DNA of 21,099 nucleotides, taken from contig JAFIHO010000382.1 of NCBI GenBank assembly GCA_017849395.1, positions 1 through 21,099 of the forward strand. The letters run 5' to 3'. This stretch comes from Hyphomicrobiales bacterium. GTDB taxonomy: Bacteria; Pseudomonadota; Alphaproteobacteria; Micropepsales; Micropepsaceae. Under the pieces are notes generated by a model. The model saw nothing but the letters and a program-made list of their open reading frames with translations, was not told the origin of the DNA and searched no databases. This document shows positions 6,334 through 14,290 of the stretch, in pieces; position 1 is the first letter of the stretch, and each line of letters opens with the position of its first letter. Position numbers and translations under genes: made by a program.

Positions 6334-9300
6334 TCATATGCGCTTCTCCCTAGGTGCGCCGAACCGCACGAACAGAACCGGCAGCAGAAAAAGGGTCAGC
6401 GCCGTCGAACTGATGAGGCCGCCGATCACCACGGTGGCGAGCGGTTTCTGGATTTCCGAACCCGGACCGGTGGCGAAAAGCAGCGGCACCAGACCCAGCG
6501 CGGTGATGCTGGCTGTCATCAGCACCGGACGCAGGCGGCGCCGGGCGCCTTCATAGGCGACGTCGCGCAGCGTGTGGCCCGCGGCGAGCAACTGGTTGAA
6601 ATAGACGATCAGCACCAGCCCGTTCAGCACCGCGATGCCCAGCAGAGCGATGAATCCCACCGAGGCGGGCACCGACAGATAATCGCCGGACAGCCACAGC
6701 ATCAGGATGCCGCCGATCAGCGCCAGCGGGATGTTGGCCACGATCAGCAGCGACTGGCGCACCGAACCCAGCGTGGCGAACAGCACCAGGAAGATGAGGC
6801 CCAGCGCCAGCGGCACCACCACCATCAATCGCGCCGCCGCGCGGCGCTGGTTCTGGAATTCGCCGCTCCATTCCAGGCGATAGCCTGGCGGCAGTTTGAC
6901 ATTCTGCGCCACTGCGGCCTGCGCCGCTTCGACGAAACTGACCAGATCGCGGCCCGAGACATTTGCCTGAATGGTGGCGAAGCGCGAGGCATTCTCGCGC
7001 TGGATGCGCACCGGTCCTTCCGGCCGTTCGACCCGCGCCACATCCGCGACATGCACGACCCCGCCCATGTCGGTGGCGATACCGATATCGCCAAACAGTT
7101 CGGGGCGGCTGCGCAATTCTTCCCCGCCCCGGATCACGATCGGTGTGCGGCGCGCCGCTTCCGTCACGACGCCCGCGCCGACGCCTTCCAGCCGGGCGCG
7201 CATTTCCTCCTGCAGCACCTGGATGGGCAGGCCTGCCGCGCCCGCCGCCATGCGGTCGATGTCGGTCTGGAGATAGCGCACGGAATCGTCCGCCACGGTG
7301 AACACTTCCGACGCGCCCGGAACCGCCTGCACGGCGGCGCGGATATTTTCGGACAATCGCCCAAGCGTGGCGAGATCCGGACCGAACAGCTTGATGGCGA
7401 GATCGCCCCGGCTGCCGGTCAGAATCTCGGAGGTGCGCAACTCGATGGGCTGGGTGAAGGTATATTCGACGCCGGGAAAATCCTTCATCAGCGCGCGCAG
7501 CCGGTCGAGGATGGCCTCCTTGTCCTTCGCCTGCCAGGTTTCGCGCGGCTTCAGCATCAGGAACAGGTCGGTCTCATTGAGACCCATCGGGTCCAGGCCG
7601 ATTTCGTCGCTGCCGGTGCGCGCCACCGCCTCGCTAACTTCGGGCACATTGTCCAGCACGGCTTTCTGCACGGCGCGGTCCACCGCCGTCGAGCGTTCCA
7701 GATTGATGGACGGCAGTTTGGCGAGCTGGATGATGATCGAGCCTTCGTCCATGGTCGGCATGAAGGTCTTGCCGATGGCGACATAGGCGATGGCGGCGGC
7801 GATGAGCGCCGCGCCGACCGCGACGAACAAATTCCGGGGACGGTCCAGCGCCTTGGCCAGCGCCCCGGAATAGAGCGGCGTCAGCTTGCGCATCAGCCAC
7901 GCCTCGCCATGCGCGCCCGGCTTCAGCAGGAAGGAGGCGATCACCGGGATCAATGTCAACGACAGGATCAGCGAACCGGACAGGGCGAACACGATGGTGA
8001 GCGCAACGGGCGCGAACAGCTTGCCTTCCAGACCCTGCAGCGACAGCAGCGGCAGGAAAACCAGGCAGATGACGACAATGCCGGAGGCCACCGGAACAGC
8101 CACTTCCGACACCGCGTGGCCAATCCGCTGCAGCCGGGCCGTGCCGCTTTCGGCGCTGTGATGCGACGTTTGCTCGACCGTGTTCTCGACCACGACCACC
8201 GCCGCATCCACCAGCATGCCGATGGCGATGGCCAATCCGCCCAGGCTCATCAGGTTGGAGGTCAGCCCGAACAGGTGCATCATCAGGAAGGTGGTGATCG
8301 CCGCGAAGGGCAGTGTCAACGACACGACAATGGCGGCGCGCAGATCGCCCAGGAACAGCAGCAACAGGATGACGATCAGCACCGTCGCCTCGATCAGGGC
8401 GTGATTGACCGTACTGACCGCCTTGTCGATCAGATCGGCGCGGTCATAGAACACATGGATTCGCACGCCCGGCGGCAGGTTGGATTGCACTTCGTCCAGG
8501 CGGGCGCGCACGCCCGCCACCACCGCGCCCGTGTCCGCGCCGCGCAGGCCCAGCACCAGGCCCTCAACGGCTTCGCCCTTGCCGTCCTTGGTCACCGCGC
8601 CATAGCGGGTCAGCGAGCCGGTGCGAACCGTGGCGACATCGCCCAGCCGCACCGCCTTGCCGGAGCGCGGGGTCACCATCACCTCGCGCAGATCCTCCAG
8701 CGTGCGGACCGCGCCAACCGCGCGCACGATGAGCGCTTCTTCGCCATCGCTGACCCGGCCCGCGCCGTCATTGCGGTTGGCCTGCTCGATTGCGGTGCGC
8801 AGGTCGCCGATGCGCAGACCCGCCGACAGAAGCGCCGCGTCGTCCGGCACGACTTCAAACGTGACGACATGGCCGCCCAGCGCATTGACATCCGCCACGC
8901 CCGGAATGGTGCGCAGCGCGGGCCGGATGGTCCAGTCCAGGAGGGTGCGCCGTTCCGCCAGGCTGAGGCCGCCGCCTTCGATGGTGAACATGAAGATTTC
9001 CGACAGCGGCGTGGCGATGGGCGCAAGGCCGCCGGTCACCGTATCGGGCAACTGGTCCATCGCGCTGGACAGGCGTTCGCCCACCTGCTGGCGCGCCCAA
9101 TAGACGTCGGTGCTGTCCTTGAAGTCGATGGTGATGTCGGCGATGGCGTATTTCGCCATGGAACGCAGGATCACCTGATCGGGAATGCCCAGCAGTTCCA
9201 ACTCCAGCGGCGCGATCACCCGCTGTTCGACTTCCTCCGGCGTCATGCCCGGTGCCTTCAGGATGATCTTCACCTGTGTCGTCGAGATGTCGGGATAGGC

Positions 9301-9411
9301 ATCGATGGGCAGACGGGTGAATGCATAACCGCCCGCGCCCGCCAGCAGCGCCGCCAGCACGATCACCAGCAGGCGTTGACCCAGGGCAAATTCTATCAAC
9401 CGGCGCAACAT
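6334..9411 (-). CDS. CzcA/CusA-family heavy-metal efflux RND pump
   Basis: 1025 residues, the normal size of an HME-RND proton antiporter, which moves metal ions out across the envelope. N-terminal LPIDAYPDISTTQVKI and the C-terminal segment VGFIALLGIAVLNGLVLI followed by RLRPVLMTASITALGLVPLL are close to CzcA as I recall it. Twelve membrane spans can be placed, one near the start, groups near 340-475 and 860-1010, with two large periplasmic loops. The proton-relay helix reads AIAIGMLVDAAVVVVEN (394-410): Asp402 and Glu409 are kept, but the first Asp of the CzcA DFG motif is Ala396, as in CusA. The three CusA copper-binding methionines do not appear conserved (SEILTG for DMLSTG, GLP for GMT). 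Substrate class therefore stays open. The start ATG follows the adaptor stop after two bases. Confidence 0.93.
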   Translation of the reverse strand: MLRRLIEFALGQRLLVIVLAALLAGAGGYAFTRLPIDAYPDISTTQVKIILKAPGMTPEEVEQRVIAPLELELLGIPDQVILRSMAKYAIADITIDFKDSTDVYWARQQVGERLSSAMDQLPDTVTGGLAPIATPLSEIFMFTIEGGGLSLAERRTLLDWTIRPALRTIPGVADVNALGGHVVTFEVVPDDAALLSAGLRIGDLRTAIEQANRNDGAGRVSDGEEALIVRAVGAVRTLEDLREVMVTPRSGKAVRLGDVATVRTGSLTRYGAVTKDGKGEAVEGLVLGLRGADTGAVVAGVRARLDEVQSNLPPGVRIHVFYDRADLIDKAVSTVNHALIEATVLIVILLLLFLGDLRAAIVVSLTLPFAAITTFLMMHLFGLTSNLMSLGGLAIAIGMLVDAAVVVVENTVEQTSHHSAESGTARLQRIGHAVSEVAVPVASGIVVICLVFLPLLSLQGLEGKLFAPVALTIVFALSGSLILSLTLIPVIASFLLKPGAHGEAWLMRKLTPLYSGALAKALDRPRNLFVAVGAALIAAAIAYVAIGKTFMPTMDEGSIIIQLAKLPSINLERSTAVDRAVQKAVLDNVPEVSEAVARTGSDEIGLDPMGLNETDLFLMLKPRETWQAKDKEAILDRLRALMKDFPGVEYTFTQPIELRTSEILTGSRGDLAIKLFGPDLATLGRLSENIRAAVQAVPGASEVFTVADDSVRYLQTDIDRMAAGAAGLPIQVLQEEMRARLEGVGAGVVTEAARRTPIVIRGGEELRSRPELFGDIGIATDMGGVVHVADVARVERPEGPVRIQRENASRFATIQANVSGRDLVSFVEAAQAAVAQNVKLPPGYRLEWSGEFQNQRRAAARLMVVVPLALGLIFLVLFATLGSVRQSLLIVANIPLALIGGILMLWLSGDYLSVPASVGFIALLGIAVLNGLVLIVYFNQLLAAGHTLRDVAYEGARRRLRPVLMTASITALGLVPLLFATGPGSEIQKPLATVVIGGLISSTALTLFLLPVLFVRFGAPREKRI

Positions 9412-9413
9412 GA

Positions 9414-10451
9414 TTATTCCCGTGCGCTCGCGGCCTTGAGTTCACTGACGCCGCTTACCGCGACGCGGTCGCGCAAGGAGAACGGACCCGCGACCGTGAC
9501 GGACTGGGCGCCAAGCCCCAGCACACGCACCGCAACGGCTTCGAAGCCGCCGCCGCGCTGTACGAAGACGGCCGTGCCATTCTTCATTTCCGCCACCGCA
9601 TTGCGCGGCAGGGTGAAACTGCCTTGCTCGGCGCGGGTGGCGACCGACAGGCGCGCCGTCTGGCCGCTGATCAGGCCCGGCGCGGATGTGAGGCGGGCGC
9701 GCAGCATCGCGCTGCGGCTTTTCGGATCGATGCTGGTTCCGGCGGCTATCACGACGCCCGACGCCCGCGTGCCGTCCACCGTCACCCGGTCGCCCGCATG
9801 AACCTGGCCGACAAGTGCCGCGGGGAGCGCCGCTTCCACCCACATCTCTTCGCGTGTGTCGATCGCCATCACCGGCTGCATGGCGGCGACCGTATCGCCC
9901 GCATCCGCCTGGATGGCGGCCACGCGTCCCGCCGCCGGAGCCAGCAGGCGATATTCGCCATCGCCGCCGCGCGCGGCGCGGCCCATGACGCTGCGCAGAC
10001 CCGCCAGATCGGCGGCGGATGACGCCGCTTCGGCTTCGGCTTCCTCGGCCCGGCTCGCGGGCGCGATGCCTTCCTTGACCAGCAGGCGCGCACGCTCGGC
10101 GGCCGCACGCGCCGAACGCTCGCGTGCCTGCTGTGCTTCCAGCCTGGCGGCGGACGCGCGCATGTCGGCGCTGACAATCTCCGCCAGCGTATCGCCCTGC
10201 TTCACCATCTCGCCTTCCAGCCGCACCAGGCGTTTCACGGTTCCGGCAAAGGGCGCGGCCACGGGCACGCGCGCATCGGGCGCGGGGATCACATGGCCGA
10301 GGACCGATATGGCGGGCCTTGCGGCGGCGGCCTGCACCGGCGCGGTTCGGATGCCCAGTTGCTGCGCCTGCCGGGGCGTGATGGGCAGGACAGCCGCCAT
10401 CGACTGGAGGGGAAAGGCGATGGCGAGAAAAAGTGTCAGCGATCTATGCAT
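9414..10451 (-). CDS. Periplasmic adaptor of RND metal efflux (CzcB/CusB-like)
   Basis: 345 residues. The signal peptide (MHRSLTLFLAIAFPLQSMAA) shows it is periplasmic. It then has a barrel-sandwich half (VAAPFAGTVKRLVRLEGEMVKQG), an Ala/Glu/Arg helical hairpin (about residues 100-155), the second sandwich half (LLAPAAGRVAAIQADAGDTV) and barrel plus membrane-proximal sequence to the end. The start at ATG 10451 overlaps the kinase stop by 8 bases. The open frame continues upstream to 10739 but that part is the kinase gene read out of frame. It is shorter than CzcB (about 520), and no His- or Met-rich metal-binding extension is visible. It links the pump encoded directly downstream to the outer-membrane channel. 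Confidence 0.9.
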   Translation of the reverse strand: MHRSLTLFLAIAFPLQSMAAVLPITPRQAQQLGIRTAPVQAAAARPAISVLGHVIPAPDARVPVAAPFAGTVKRLVRLEGEMVKQGDTLAEIVSADMRASAARLEAQQARERSARAAAERARLLVKEGIAPASRAEEAEAEAASSAADLAGLRSVMGRAARGGDGEYRLLAPAAGRVAAIQADAGDTVAAMQPVMAIDTREEMWVEAALPAALVGQVHAGDRVTVDGTRASGVVIAAGTSIDPKSRSAMLRARLTSAPGLISGQTARLSVATRAEQGSFTLPRNAVAEMKNGTAVFVQRGGGFEAVAVRVLGLGAQSVTVAGPFSLRDRVAVSGVSELKAASARE

Positions 10452-11817
10452 GGCGGAGTTGTCTTGCCTGTGCGGGGAGTTCGATGACGGCGGAGAAACC
10501 GCCGCCGGGACGGTTGGCGACTTGCAGCGATCCGTGACAGGCGGCGGCGATGTCGCGCGCGATGGCGAGGCCCAGCCCGGTGCCGGGCATGGTCTCATCC
10601 AGCCGGGTGCCGCGTTCGGGCAACAGAACCAGCGCCGCATCCGGAACGCCGGGACCATCGTCCAGCACATGAATGCGCAGCAACGGGTCCACAGGTTCCG
10701 CCGTGATGCGGATCTCGCCGCGCGCCCATTTGCGCGCATTGTCCAGCAGGTTGCCCAGCAATTCCGTCAGGTCTTCCGTATCGGCCGCGACCGTCAGATG
10801 CGGCGCTACGTCTACGATCCAGTTCAACGCCTCGCCGCGCGGCGATCGCCGCAGCGACCCGACCAGCCGTTCCACCACCGGAAGCAACGGCGTCGCCTGG
10901 GACGGCGCCGCGCCGCGCAGGCGGGCTCTTGCCAGTTCGCGCTCGACATGGCGGCGCATCTGTCCCGCCAGTTGTCCCATGTCCTCGGCGATGTCGTCCT
11001 GTCCGCGCGCGCGCAGTCTTTCAGCGTCGGATTGCAGCACGGCGAGCGGCGTTTTCAGGCCATGCGCCAGATCGGCGGCCCGCGCCCGCGCCCGGGCCAG
11101 GGATTCATCTTGCGCAGCCAGCAGCGCATTGGCTTCTTCGACAAGCGGAACGACTTCCGTGGGGAAGTCTCCCTCCAGGCGGCGGCTGGCACCGGCGCGC
11201 ACCGCCGAAAGACTGCGGCGGATGGTTTCCAGCGGCTTCAGGCCGACGCCGATATAAAACCAGGTCGCCGCCAGCAGGACGAGGCCGAGCAGGAATATGG
11301 CAGGCCACAGATCGGCGGCGAAGGCACGGCTGGCATCGGTGATCTCCGACTGGCTCATCGCGGCGGCGATGCGCAGGGTGCGGCTGCCCGACGGCAGGTC
11401 GAAGATGATCACCCGCTCCTGCACGCGCACCGGCGCGCCCTGGGGGCCGGGCAGAACATGATGGTCGATCTGGCCGGCGGGCACGACATCCTTGGGCAGC
11501 GGGATATGAGTGTCCCACAGCGAGCGCGAACTGAGGATTAATCCGGTCTTGTCTTCCTCGATCTGCCAGTAAAGGCCGCTCAACGGTTCGTCGAAGCGTG
11601 GGTCCTGAAGCTGGCGCGCCAGTACAACCTTGCCGTCCGGACCGAACTCCACCGCGCTGACAAGCTGGCGCAGATAGGATTGCAGTTCGGCATCGCAATG
11701 CCGCGTCACATGGCGTTCGAACAATTGGGTCAGCAGCACGCCGCACAGCAGAAGCGCGGCCGCGAAGGCGATTGTGGCGGCAACGAAAAGCCGCAAACGC
11801 AGCGAGCGCAGGTTCAT
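10444..11817 (-). CDS. Two-component sensor histidine kinase
   Basis: 457 residues. Membrane helices at about 8-30 and 171-191 enclose a periplasmic sensor domain of roughly 140 residues, followed by a HAMP-like linker. The phospho-acceptor box is DLAHGLKTPLAVL with His252, the HGLKTP form also seen in PhoQ-like kinases. The ATP-binding domain has the N box (LLGNLLDNARKWA, Asn360), G1 (DDGPGVP, Asp387) and G2 (GTGLGLAIA, about 412-420). All catalytic residues are present. It overlaps the response-regulator gene by ATGA and the adaptor gene by 8 bases. It probably senses periplasmic metal or envelope stress and phosphorylates the regulator encoded just before it, which would control this operon. 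The ligand is inferred from context only. Confidence 0.92.
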   Translation of the reverse strand: MNLRSLRLRLFVAATIAFAAALLLCGVLLTQLFERHVTRHCDAELQSYLRQLVSAVEFGPDGKVVLARQLQDPRFDEPLSGLYWQIEEDKTGLILSSRSLWDTHIPLPKDVVPAGQIDHHVLPGPQGAPVRVQERVIIFDLPSGSRTLRIAAAMSQSEITDASRAFAADLWPAIFLLGLVLLAATWFYIGVGLKPLETIRRSLSAVRAGASRRLEGDFPTEVVPLVEEANALLAAQDESLARARARAADLAHGLKTPLAVLQSDAERLRARGQDDIAEDMGQLAGQMRRHVERELARARLRGAAPSQATPLLPVVERLVGSLRRSPRGEALNWIVDVAPHLTVAADTEDLTELLGNLLDNARKWARGEIRITAEPVDPLLRIHVLDDGPGVPDAALVLLPERGTRLDETMPGTGLGLAIARDIAAACHGSLQVANRPGGGFSAVIELPAQARQLRHA

Positions 11818-12479
11818 GTCCCGGGCCCGCCCAGCACATAGCCAAAGCCGCGCCGCGTTTCGATGCGCGCCGCGCCGATCTTGCGTCTTACGCGGGCCAC
11901 CAGCACTTCCACGCTGTTGGTGGTGTAGGCGGAGTCGCCGGCATAAAGATGATCGAGCAGTTCCGATTGCGACACGGCGCGGCCGGGATTGTGCGCCAGA
12001 TAGCTGACCAGACGGTATTCATGCGGCGTCAGCGCCACGGTGCAATCTCCGACGCTGACGCGCATATGGCGTGTGTCGATCGCCAGTTCGCCGAAATGCA
12101 GAACCGGTCTGGCCGCGCCCGCCGAGCGGCGCGTGATGGCGCGCAGCCGCGCCAGCACCTCCGCCATCTCGAAGGGTTTGGGCAGATAGTCATCGGCCCC
12201 GGCCTCGATGCCTTCGACCCGGTCTTTCCATTCGCCGCGCGCGGTCAGCACAAGGATGGGGAAATCGCGTCCGGCGGCGCGCCAGCGCTTGAGGATGGAC
12301 AGACCGTCAAGCCCCGGCAATCCGAGATCGAGAATGACGGCGTCATAGTCATTCACATCGCCCTTGAACCAGGCTTCGTTGCCGTTGGCTTCGGTTTCCA
12401 CCACAAAGCCCGCCTGCCGCAGGGCTTCGGCAATGTTGCGCGCGATCCGCGCATCATCCTCGACCAGAAGAATCTTCAT
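11814..12479 (-). CDS. OmpR/PhoB-family response regulator
   Basis: 221 residues. The receiver domain (1-115) has the acidic pair Glu7-Asp8-Asp9, phospho-acceptor Asp51 (VILDLGLPGLDGL), Thr79 and Lys100 (YLPKPF). The winged-helix DNA-binding domain (about 125-218) shows the family pattern LTPHEYRLVSYLAHNPG and the recognition-helix region NSVEVLVARVRRKI ending in RRGFGYVL. It is encoded between the PepSY gene (4-base ATGA overlap, 12476-12479) and the cognate kinase (ATGA overlap, 11814-11817). A two-copy direct repeat with an 11-base period at 12843-12858 lies in front of the operon and is the sort of site this family binds, so autoregulation together with pump control is likely. Confidence 0.95.
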   Translation of the reverse strand: MKILLVEDDARIARNIAEALRQAGFVVETEANGNEAWFKGDVNDYDAVILDLGLPGLDGLSILKRWRAAGRDFPILVLTARGEWKDRVEGIEAGADDYLPKPFEMAEVLARLRAITRRSAGAARPVLHFGELAIDTRHMRVSVGDCTVALTPHEYRLVSYLAHNPGRAVSQSELLDHLYAGDSAYTTNSVEVLVARVRRKIGAARIETRRGFGYVLGGPGT

Positions 12480-12817
12480 GACAGCGGCTCGACCTGAAAC
12501 GGGCGGCCGGTCTTGGCGTCGAAATGCAGGAACCGCACATGCCCGTCCGGCGCGACGACGCGGAATTCATACAGCCAGACGCCGCGATGCTGTTCCAGCT
12601 TCTGGCCGACAATCTCGCCGCGAATCTGCGGCCCGACTTTCGCGAAAATCCTCGCAAAGGGCGCGGCATCGCCGCGTTTCACGGCCTGGCGGGCGCCGTC
12701 CTGGTCGATGGCGCCTTCGAAATCGTCCGGCAAATGATAGCGATTTGCAGGCGCGGCCTGGGCCGCTCCTGCAGCCAGCGCAACGGACAGCAGAAAAGAT
12801 GCGGCTCGCCTCATCAT
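12476..12817 (-). CDS. Small secreted PepSY-domain protein, first gene of the efflux operon
   Basis: 113 residues. A signal peptide (MMRRAASFLLSVALAAGAAQA) is followed by a single PepSY-like domain: an amphipathic helix with a RQAVKRGDAAPFARIFAKV core, then strands GEIVGQKLEQHRGVWLYEFRVV and HVRFLHFDAKTG at about residues 65-105. It is presumably periplasmic. Small PepSY proteins are often encoded next to two-component systems and are thought to modulate the sensor or bind metal; that role here is inferred. ATG 12817 was chosen because the signal peptide begins there; the next codon (12814) is also ATG, and no clear ribosome site precedes either. The frame reads further upstream, but that sequence belongs to the promoter region and to the divergent gene. 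Confidence 0.8.
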   Translation of the reverse strand: MMRRAASFLLSVALAAGAAQAAPANRYHLPDDFEGAIDQDGARQAVKRGDAAPFARIFAKVGPQIRGEIVGQKLEQHRGVWLYEFRVVAPDGHVRFLHFDAKTGRPFQVEPLS

Positions 12818-12842
12818 GAATTTTAGTATTGAAACAGCGCGC

Positions 12843-12858
12843 CTGACAATTTGCTGAC
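12843..12858. promoter_or_regulatory. Direct repeat, 11-base period: candidate response-regulator site
   Basis: CTGAC occurs at 12843-12847 and again at 12854-12858, one helical turn apart, which is the spacing used by OmpR/PhoB-family dimers. On the minus strand the repeat covers TTGTCA (12849-12844), a possible -35 of the PepSY-regulator-kinase-pump operon starting at 12817. Only two short copies are present. Confidence 0.35.
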
Positions 12859-12880
12859 CGGAAACGGCGAATGGAACGCA

Positions 12881-12909
12881 TTCGCGCCGGGCCAGCTCCG
12901 GGCTAGTGT
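12881..12909 (+). promoter_or_regulatory. Candidate alphaproteobacterial promoter of the marC-family gene
   Basis: GCTAGTGT (12902-12909) resembles the -10 element of alphaproteobacterial housekeeping promoters. TTCGCGC lies 14 bases upstream as a weak -35. Transcription would begin near 12916, after the GTG at 12906, which supports the TTG start at 12942. Confidence 0.35.
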
Positions 12910-12941
12910 GGCAACGGATTCGAACGGCGCGGAGCCTTGCC

Positions 12942-13589
12942 TTGAACGCTTTCGCCAATACCTTCCTGCTGGTCTATGCGGCCCTGTTTCCCATCGTCAA
13001 TCCGGTGGGCAGCGCGCCGTTGTTCCTGGGAATGACCCAGTTCGGCACTGACGCCCAGCGCGCGGCCCTGGCCGGGCGGGTGGCGCGAAACTCCTTCCTG
13101 CTCCTGCTGGGGTCGCTGTTCGTCGGTTCGCATGTGCTGGAATTTTTCGGCATCAGCCTGCCGGTGCTGCGCATTGGCGGCGGCCTGGCGGTGACCTCGT
13201 TCGGCTGGAAGCTGCTCAATGCCGAGACGCCGGAGCGGAAGGGTGAAACCCCGGATGCGTCCGTAACGGTGCCGGATTCCTTTTATCCGCTTACGCTGCC
13301 GCTTACCGTGGGGCCGGGCTCGATGTCGGTGGCCATCACGCTGGGCAGCCAGCGGCCCGGAGGCGCGAGCCTGGAGCAGTTGGCGCAGCTGGGAATCGCC
13401 GCGGTGGCGGGCCTGATCGCTATCGCCGTGACCATCTATGTCTGCTACCGCTTCGCCCAGGGGCTGGTGGCGTTCCTGGGCACCACCGGCACCAATGTGG
13501 TGGTGCGCCTGTCGGCCTTCATCCTGCTGTGCATCGGAATCCAGATCGTCTGGAGCGGGCTGAGCGAACTCACCGGCCTGCCGCATTGA
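12942..13589 (+). CDS. MarC-family integral membrane protein
   Basis: 215 residues with six hydrophobic spans, two sets of three. The repeated half-motifs of the family are visible: LFPIVNPVGSAPLFLGMT near the N-terminus and YPLTLPLTVGPGSMSVAITLG at about residues 110-130. The protein sits in the inner membrane. Transport of small molecules is assumed for the family, but no substrate is firmly known, and the early link of MarC to antibiotic resistance was not upheld. The start is taken as TTG 12942: GGAG lies seven bases upstream and the first membrane span then begins at once. A GTG at 12906 would add 12 polar residues and lies inside the candidate -10 box. The gene is divergent from the metal-efflux operon and converges with the small gene at 13661. 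Confidence 0.9.
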   Translation: MNAFANTFLLVYAALFPIVNPVGSAPLFLGMTQFGTDAQRAALAGRVARNSFLLLLGSLFVGSHVLEFFGISLPVLRIGGGLAVTSFGWKLLNAETPERKGETPDASVTVPDSFYPLTLPLTVGPGSMSVAITLGSQRPGGASLEQLAQLGIAAVAGLIAIAVTIYVCYRFAQGLVAFLGTTGTNVVVRLSAFILLCIGIQIVWSGLSELTGLPH

Positions 13590-13660
13590 CGATCAGGCCT
13601 GGGCCGTGTTTCAGGCGGCGGGGGCGGTGAAGCGACAATATGCGCTGGAAACGGTCTGCG

Positions 13661-13846
13661 TTACGCCGCCGTGATCCGCTTCTCGAACCGCTGCACGGCG
13701 GCGCGAATCTCGCTCCAGCGCTGATAGCCCTGGCGGTCGCCCCGTGACAGGCATCGTTCCGCGCGTTCCAGCGCGGTGGCCTCCGCCTGGCGGCCATAAA
13801 GTTCCATCAGCTTACGGGTGGTGCCCCACAAATCCGGTTCCGGCAC
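13661..13846 (-). CDS. Small conserved hypothetical protein, 61 residues
   Basis: The sequence PEPDLWGTTRKLMELYGRQA, followed by ALERAERCLSRGDRQGYQRWSEIRAAVQRF in two pieces, is a short all-helical protein. It matches the pattern of an alphaproteobacterial family of about 60-70 residues (DLWR..K.LI..YG.DA...A..RADELL..GD..G...W..I..AI) that I recall only as hypothetical. GTG 13846 is chosen as start because GAGGGA lies about eight bases upstream and the conserved part begins two residues later. A longer frame to 13960 adds 38 residues without pattern. It converges with the marC-family gene, with 71 bases between. An inverted repeat at 13866-13888 lies just ahead of it. No function can be assigned. 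Confidence 0.65.
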   Translation of the reverse strand: MPEPDLWGTTRKLMELYGRQAEATALERAERCLSRGDRQGYQRWSEIRAAVQRFEKRITAA

Positions 13847-13865
13847 GGCGCGAGTCCCTCGATCT

Positions 13866-13888
13866 CCATGCGCGATAACGCGCCATGG
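13866..13888. repeat. Inverted repeat ahead of the 61-residue gene
   Basis: CCATGCGCG pairs with CGCG-C-CATGG: nine base pairs, a four-base ATAA loop and one bulged C. It lies 20-42 bases upstream of the GTG start on the minus strand, next to the ribosome site, so it could be an operator or a leader hairpin. Confidence 0.35.
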
Positions 13889-13964
13889 CGAGCGAGGTTG
13901 CTGCAATGCAATAAAGAATGTCTGGTGTGACCATAATCGCTTTTCATTCGCGTCCCGCATCCGA

Positions 13965-13989
13965 TTGGGGGAAACTGCGTTGCTATCGC
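13965..13989 (+). promoter_or_regulatory. Candidate promoter of the small lipoprotein gene
   Basis: TTGGGGG (13965-13971), a 10-base spacer and GCTATCGC (13982-13989) fit the alphaproteobacterial pattern TTGACGS-N10-14-GCTANAWC at most positions. Transcription would begin a few bases before the ribosome site AAGGCGG (13996-14002), giving a very short leader. Confidence 0.3.
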
Positions 13990-14008
13990 ATGGCGAAGGC
14001 GGTGATCC

Positions 14009-14275
14009 ATGACATATGTGAAAGTGGCGATGGCCGGATTGTTCGCGCTGGCGGTTTCCGGCTGCTCAGGCGTGAGTGACGGCAATCCGAACGGCTCGCC
14101 CTATGCCGGCGATCCGGGCGGGGGGATCGCGGTGCAGCCCTTGACCATAGGCGTGGTGAGTTACGATCCCTATGCGCCACTGGACGCGGCGGACAAGGCC
14201 GCGACGTCGCCCGCCCCGATGCCGTCTATCATCCCGGCCGCGCAGCCCGGCCGCACGCCGCGTCACAGCATGTAG
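14009..14275 (+). CDS. Small putative lipoprotein, 88 residues
   Basis: The N-terminus MTYVKVAMAGLFALAVSGC is a lipoprotein signal peptide with lipobox VSGC and lipidated Cys19. Ser follows at +2, as is usual for outer-membrane targeting. The rest is a low-complexity stretch rich in Gly, Pro, Ala, Asp and Asn (residues 20-88), with one more ordered-looking segment (GIAVQPLTIGVVSYDPYAPL). I do not recognise a domain. AAGGCGG upstream of ATG 14009 is the ribosome site. The gene stands alone and converges with the cupin gene, with 15 bases between the stops. Its codon pattern matches its neighbours and the signal is convincing, but no role can be given. Confidence 0.7.
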   Translation: MTYVKVAMAGLFALAVSGCSGVSDGNPNGSPYAGDPGGGIAVQPLTIGVVSYDPYAPLDAADKAATSPAPMPSIIPAAQPGRTPRHSM

Positions 14276-14290
14276 GAAGAAGCGCCGCGT

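Noticed and set aside
6241..9801. A 1186-residue open frame on the + strand
   Set aside because: It lies opposite the RND pump gene. Its translation is full of His, Gln, Arg and Asp runs with no family pattern, the usual shadow of a GC-rich gene on the other strand.
10452..10739. N-terminal extension of the adaptor gene by 96 residues
   Set aside because: This stretch is the histidine kinase catalytic domain in another frame. A signal peptide starts exactly at 10451.
9856..11541. A 561-residue open frame on the + strand
   Set aside because: It is antisense to the adaptor and kinase genes, which have complete family motifs. The frame shows only low-complexity Ala/Arg/Ser sequence and no ribosome site.
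12903..13586. A 227-residue minus-strand frame
   Set aside because: It mirrors the marC-family gene almost exactly and is rich in Gln, His and Arg; the plus-strand protein has clear membrane spans and motifs.
13590..13660. GCCTG...CAGGC stem as a terminator after the marC-family gene
   Set aside because: Only five base pairs with a ten-base loop and no T-run.
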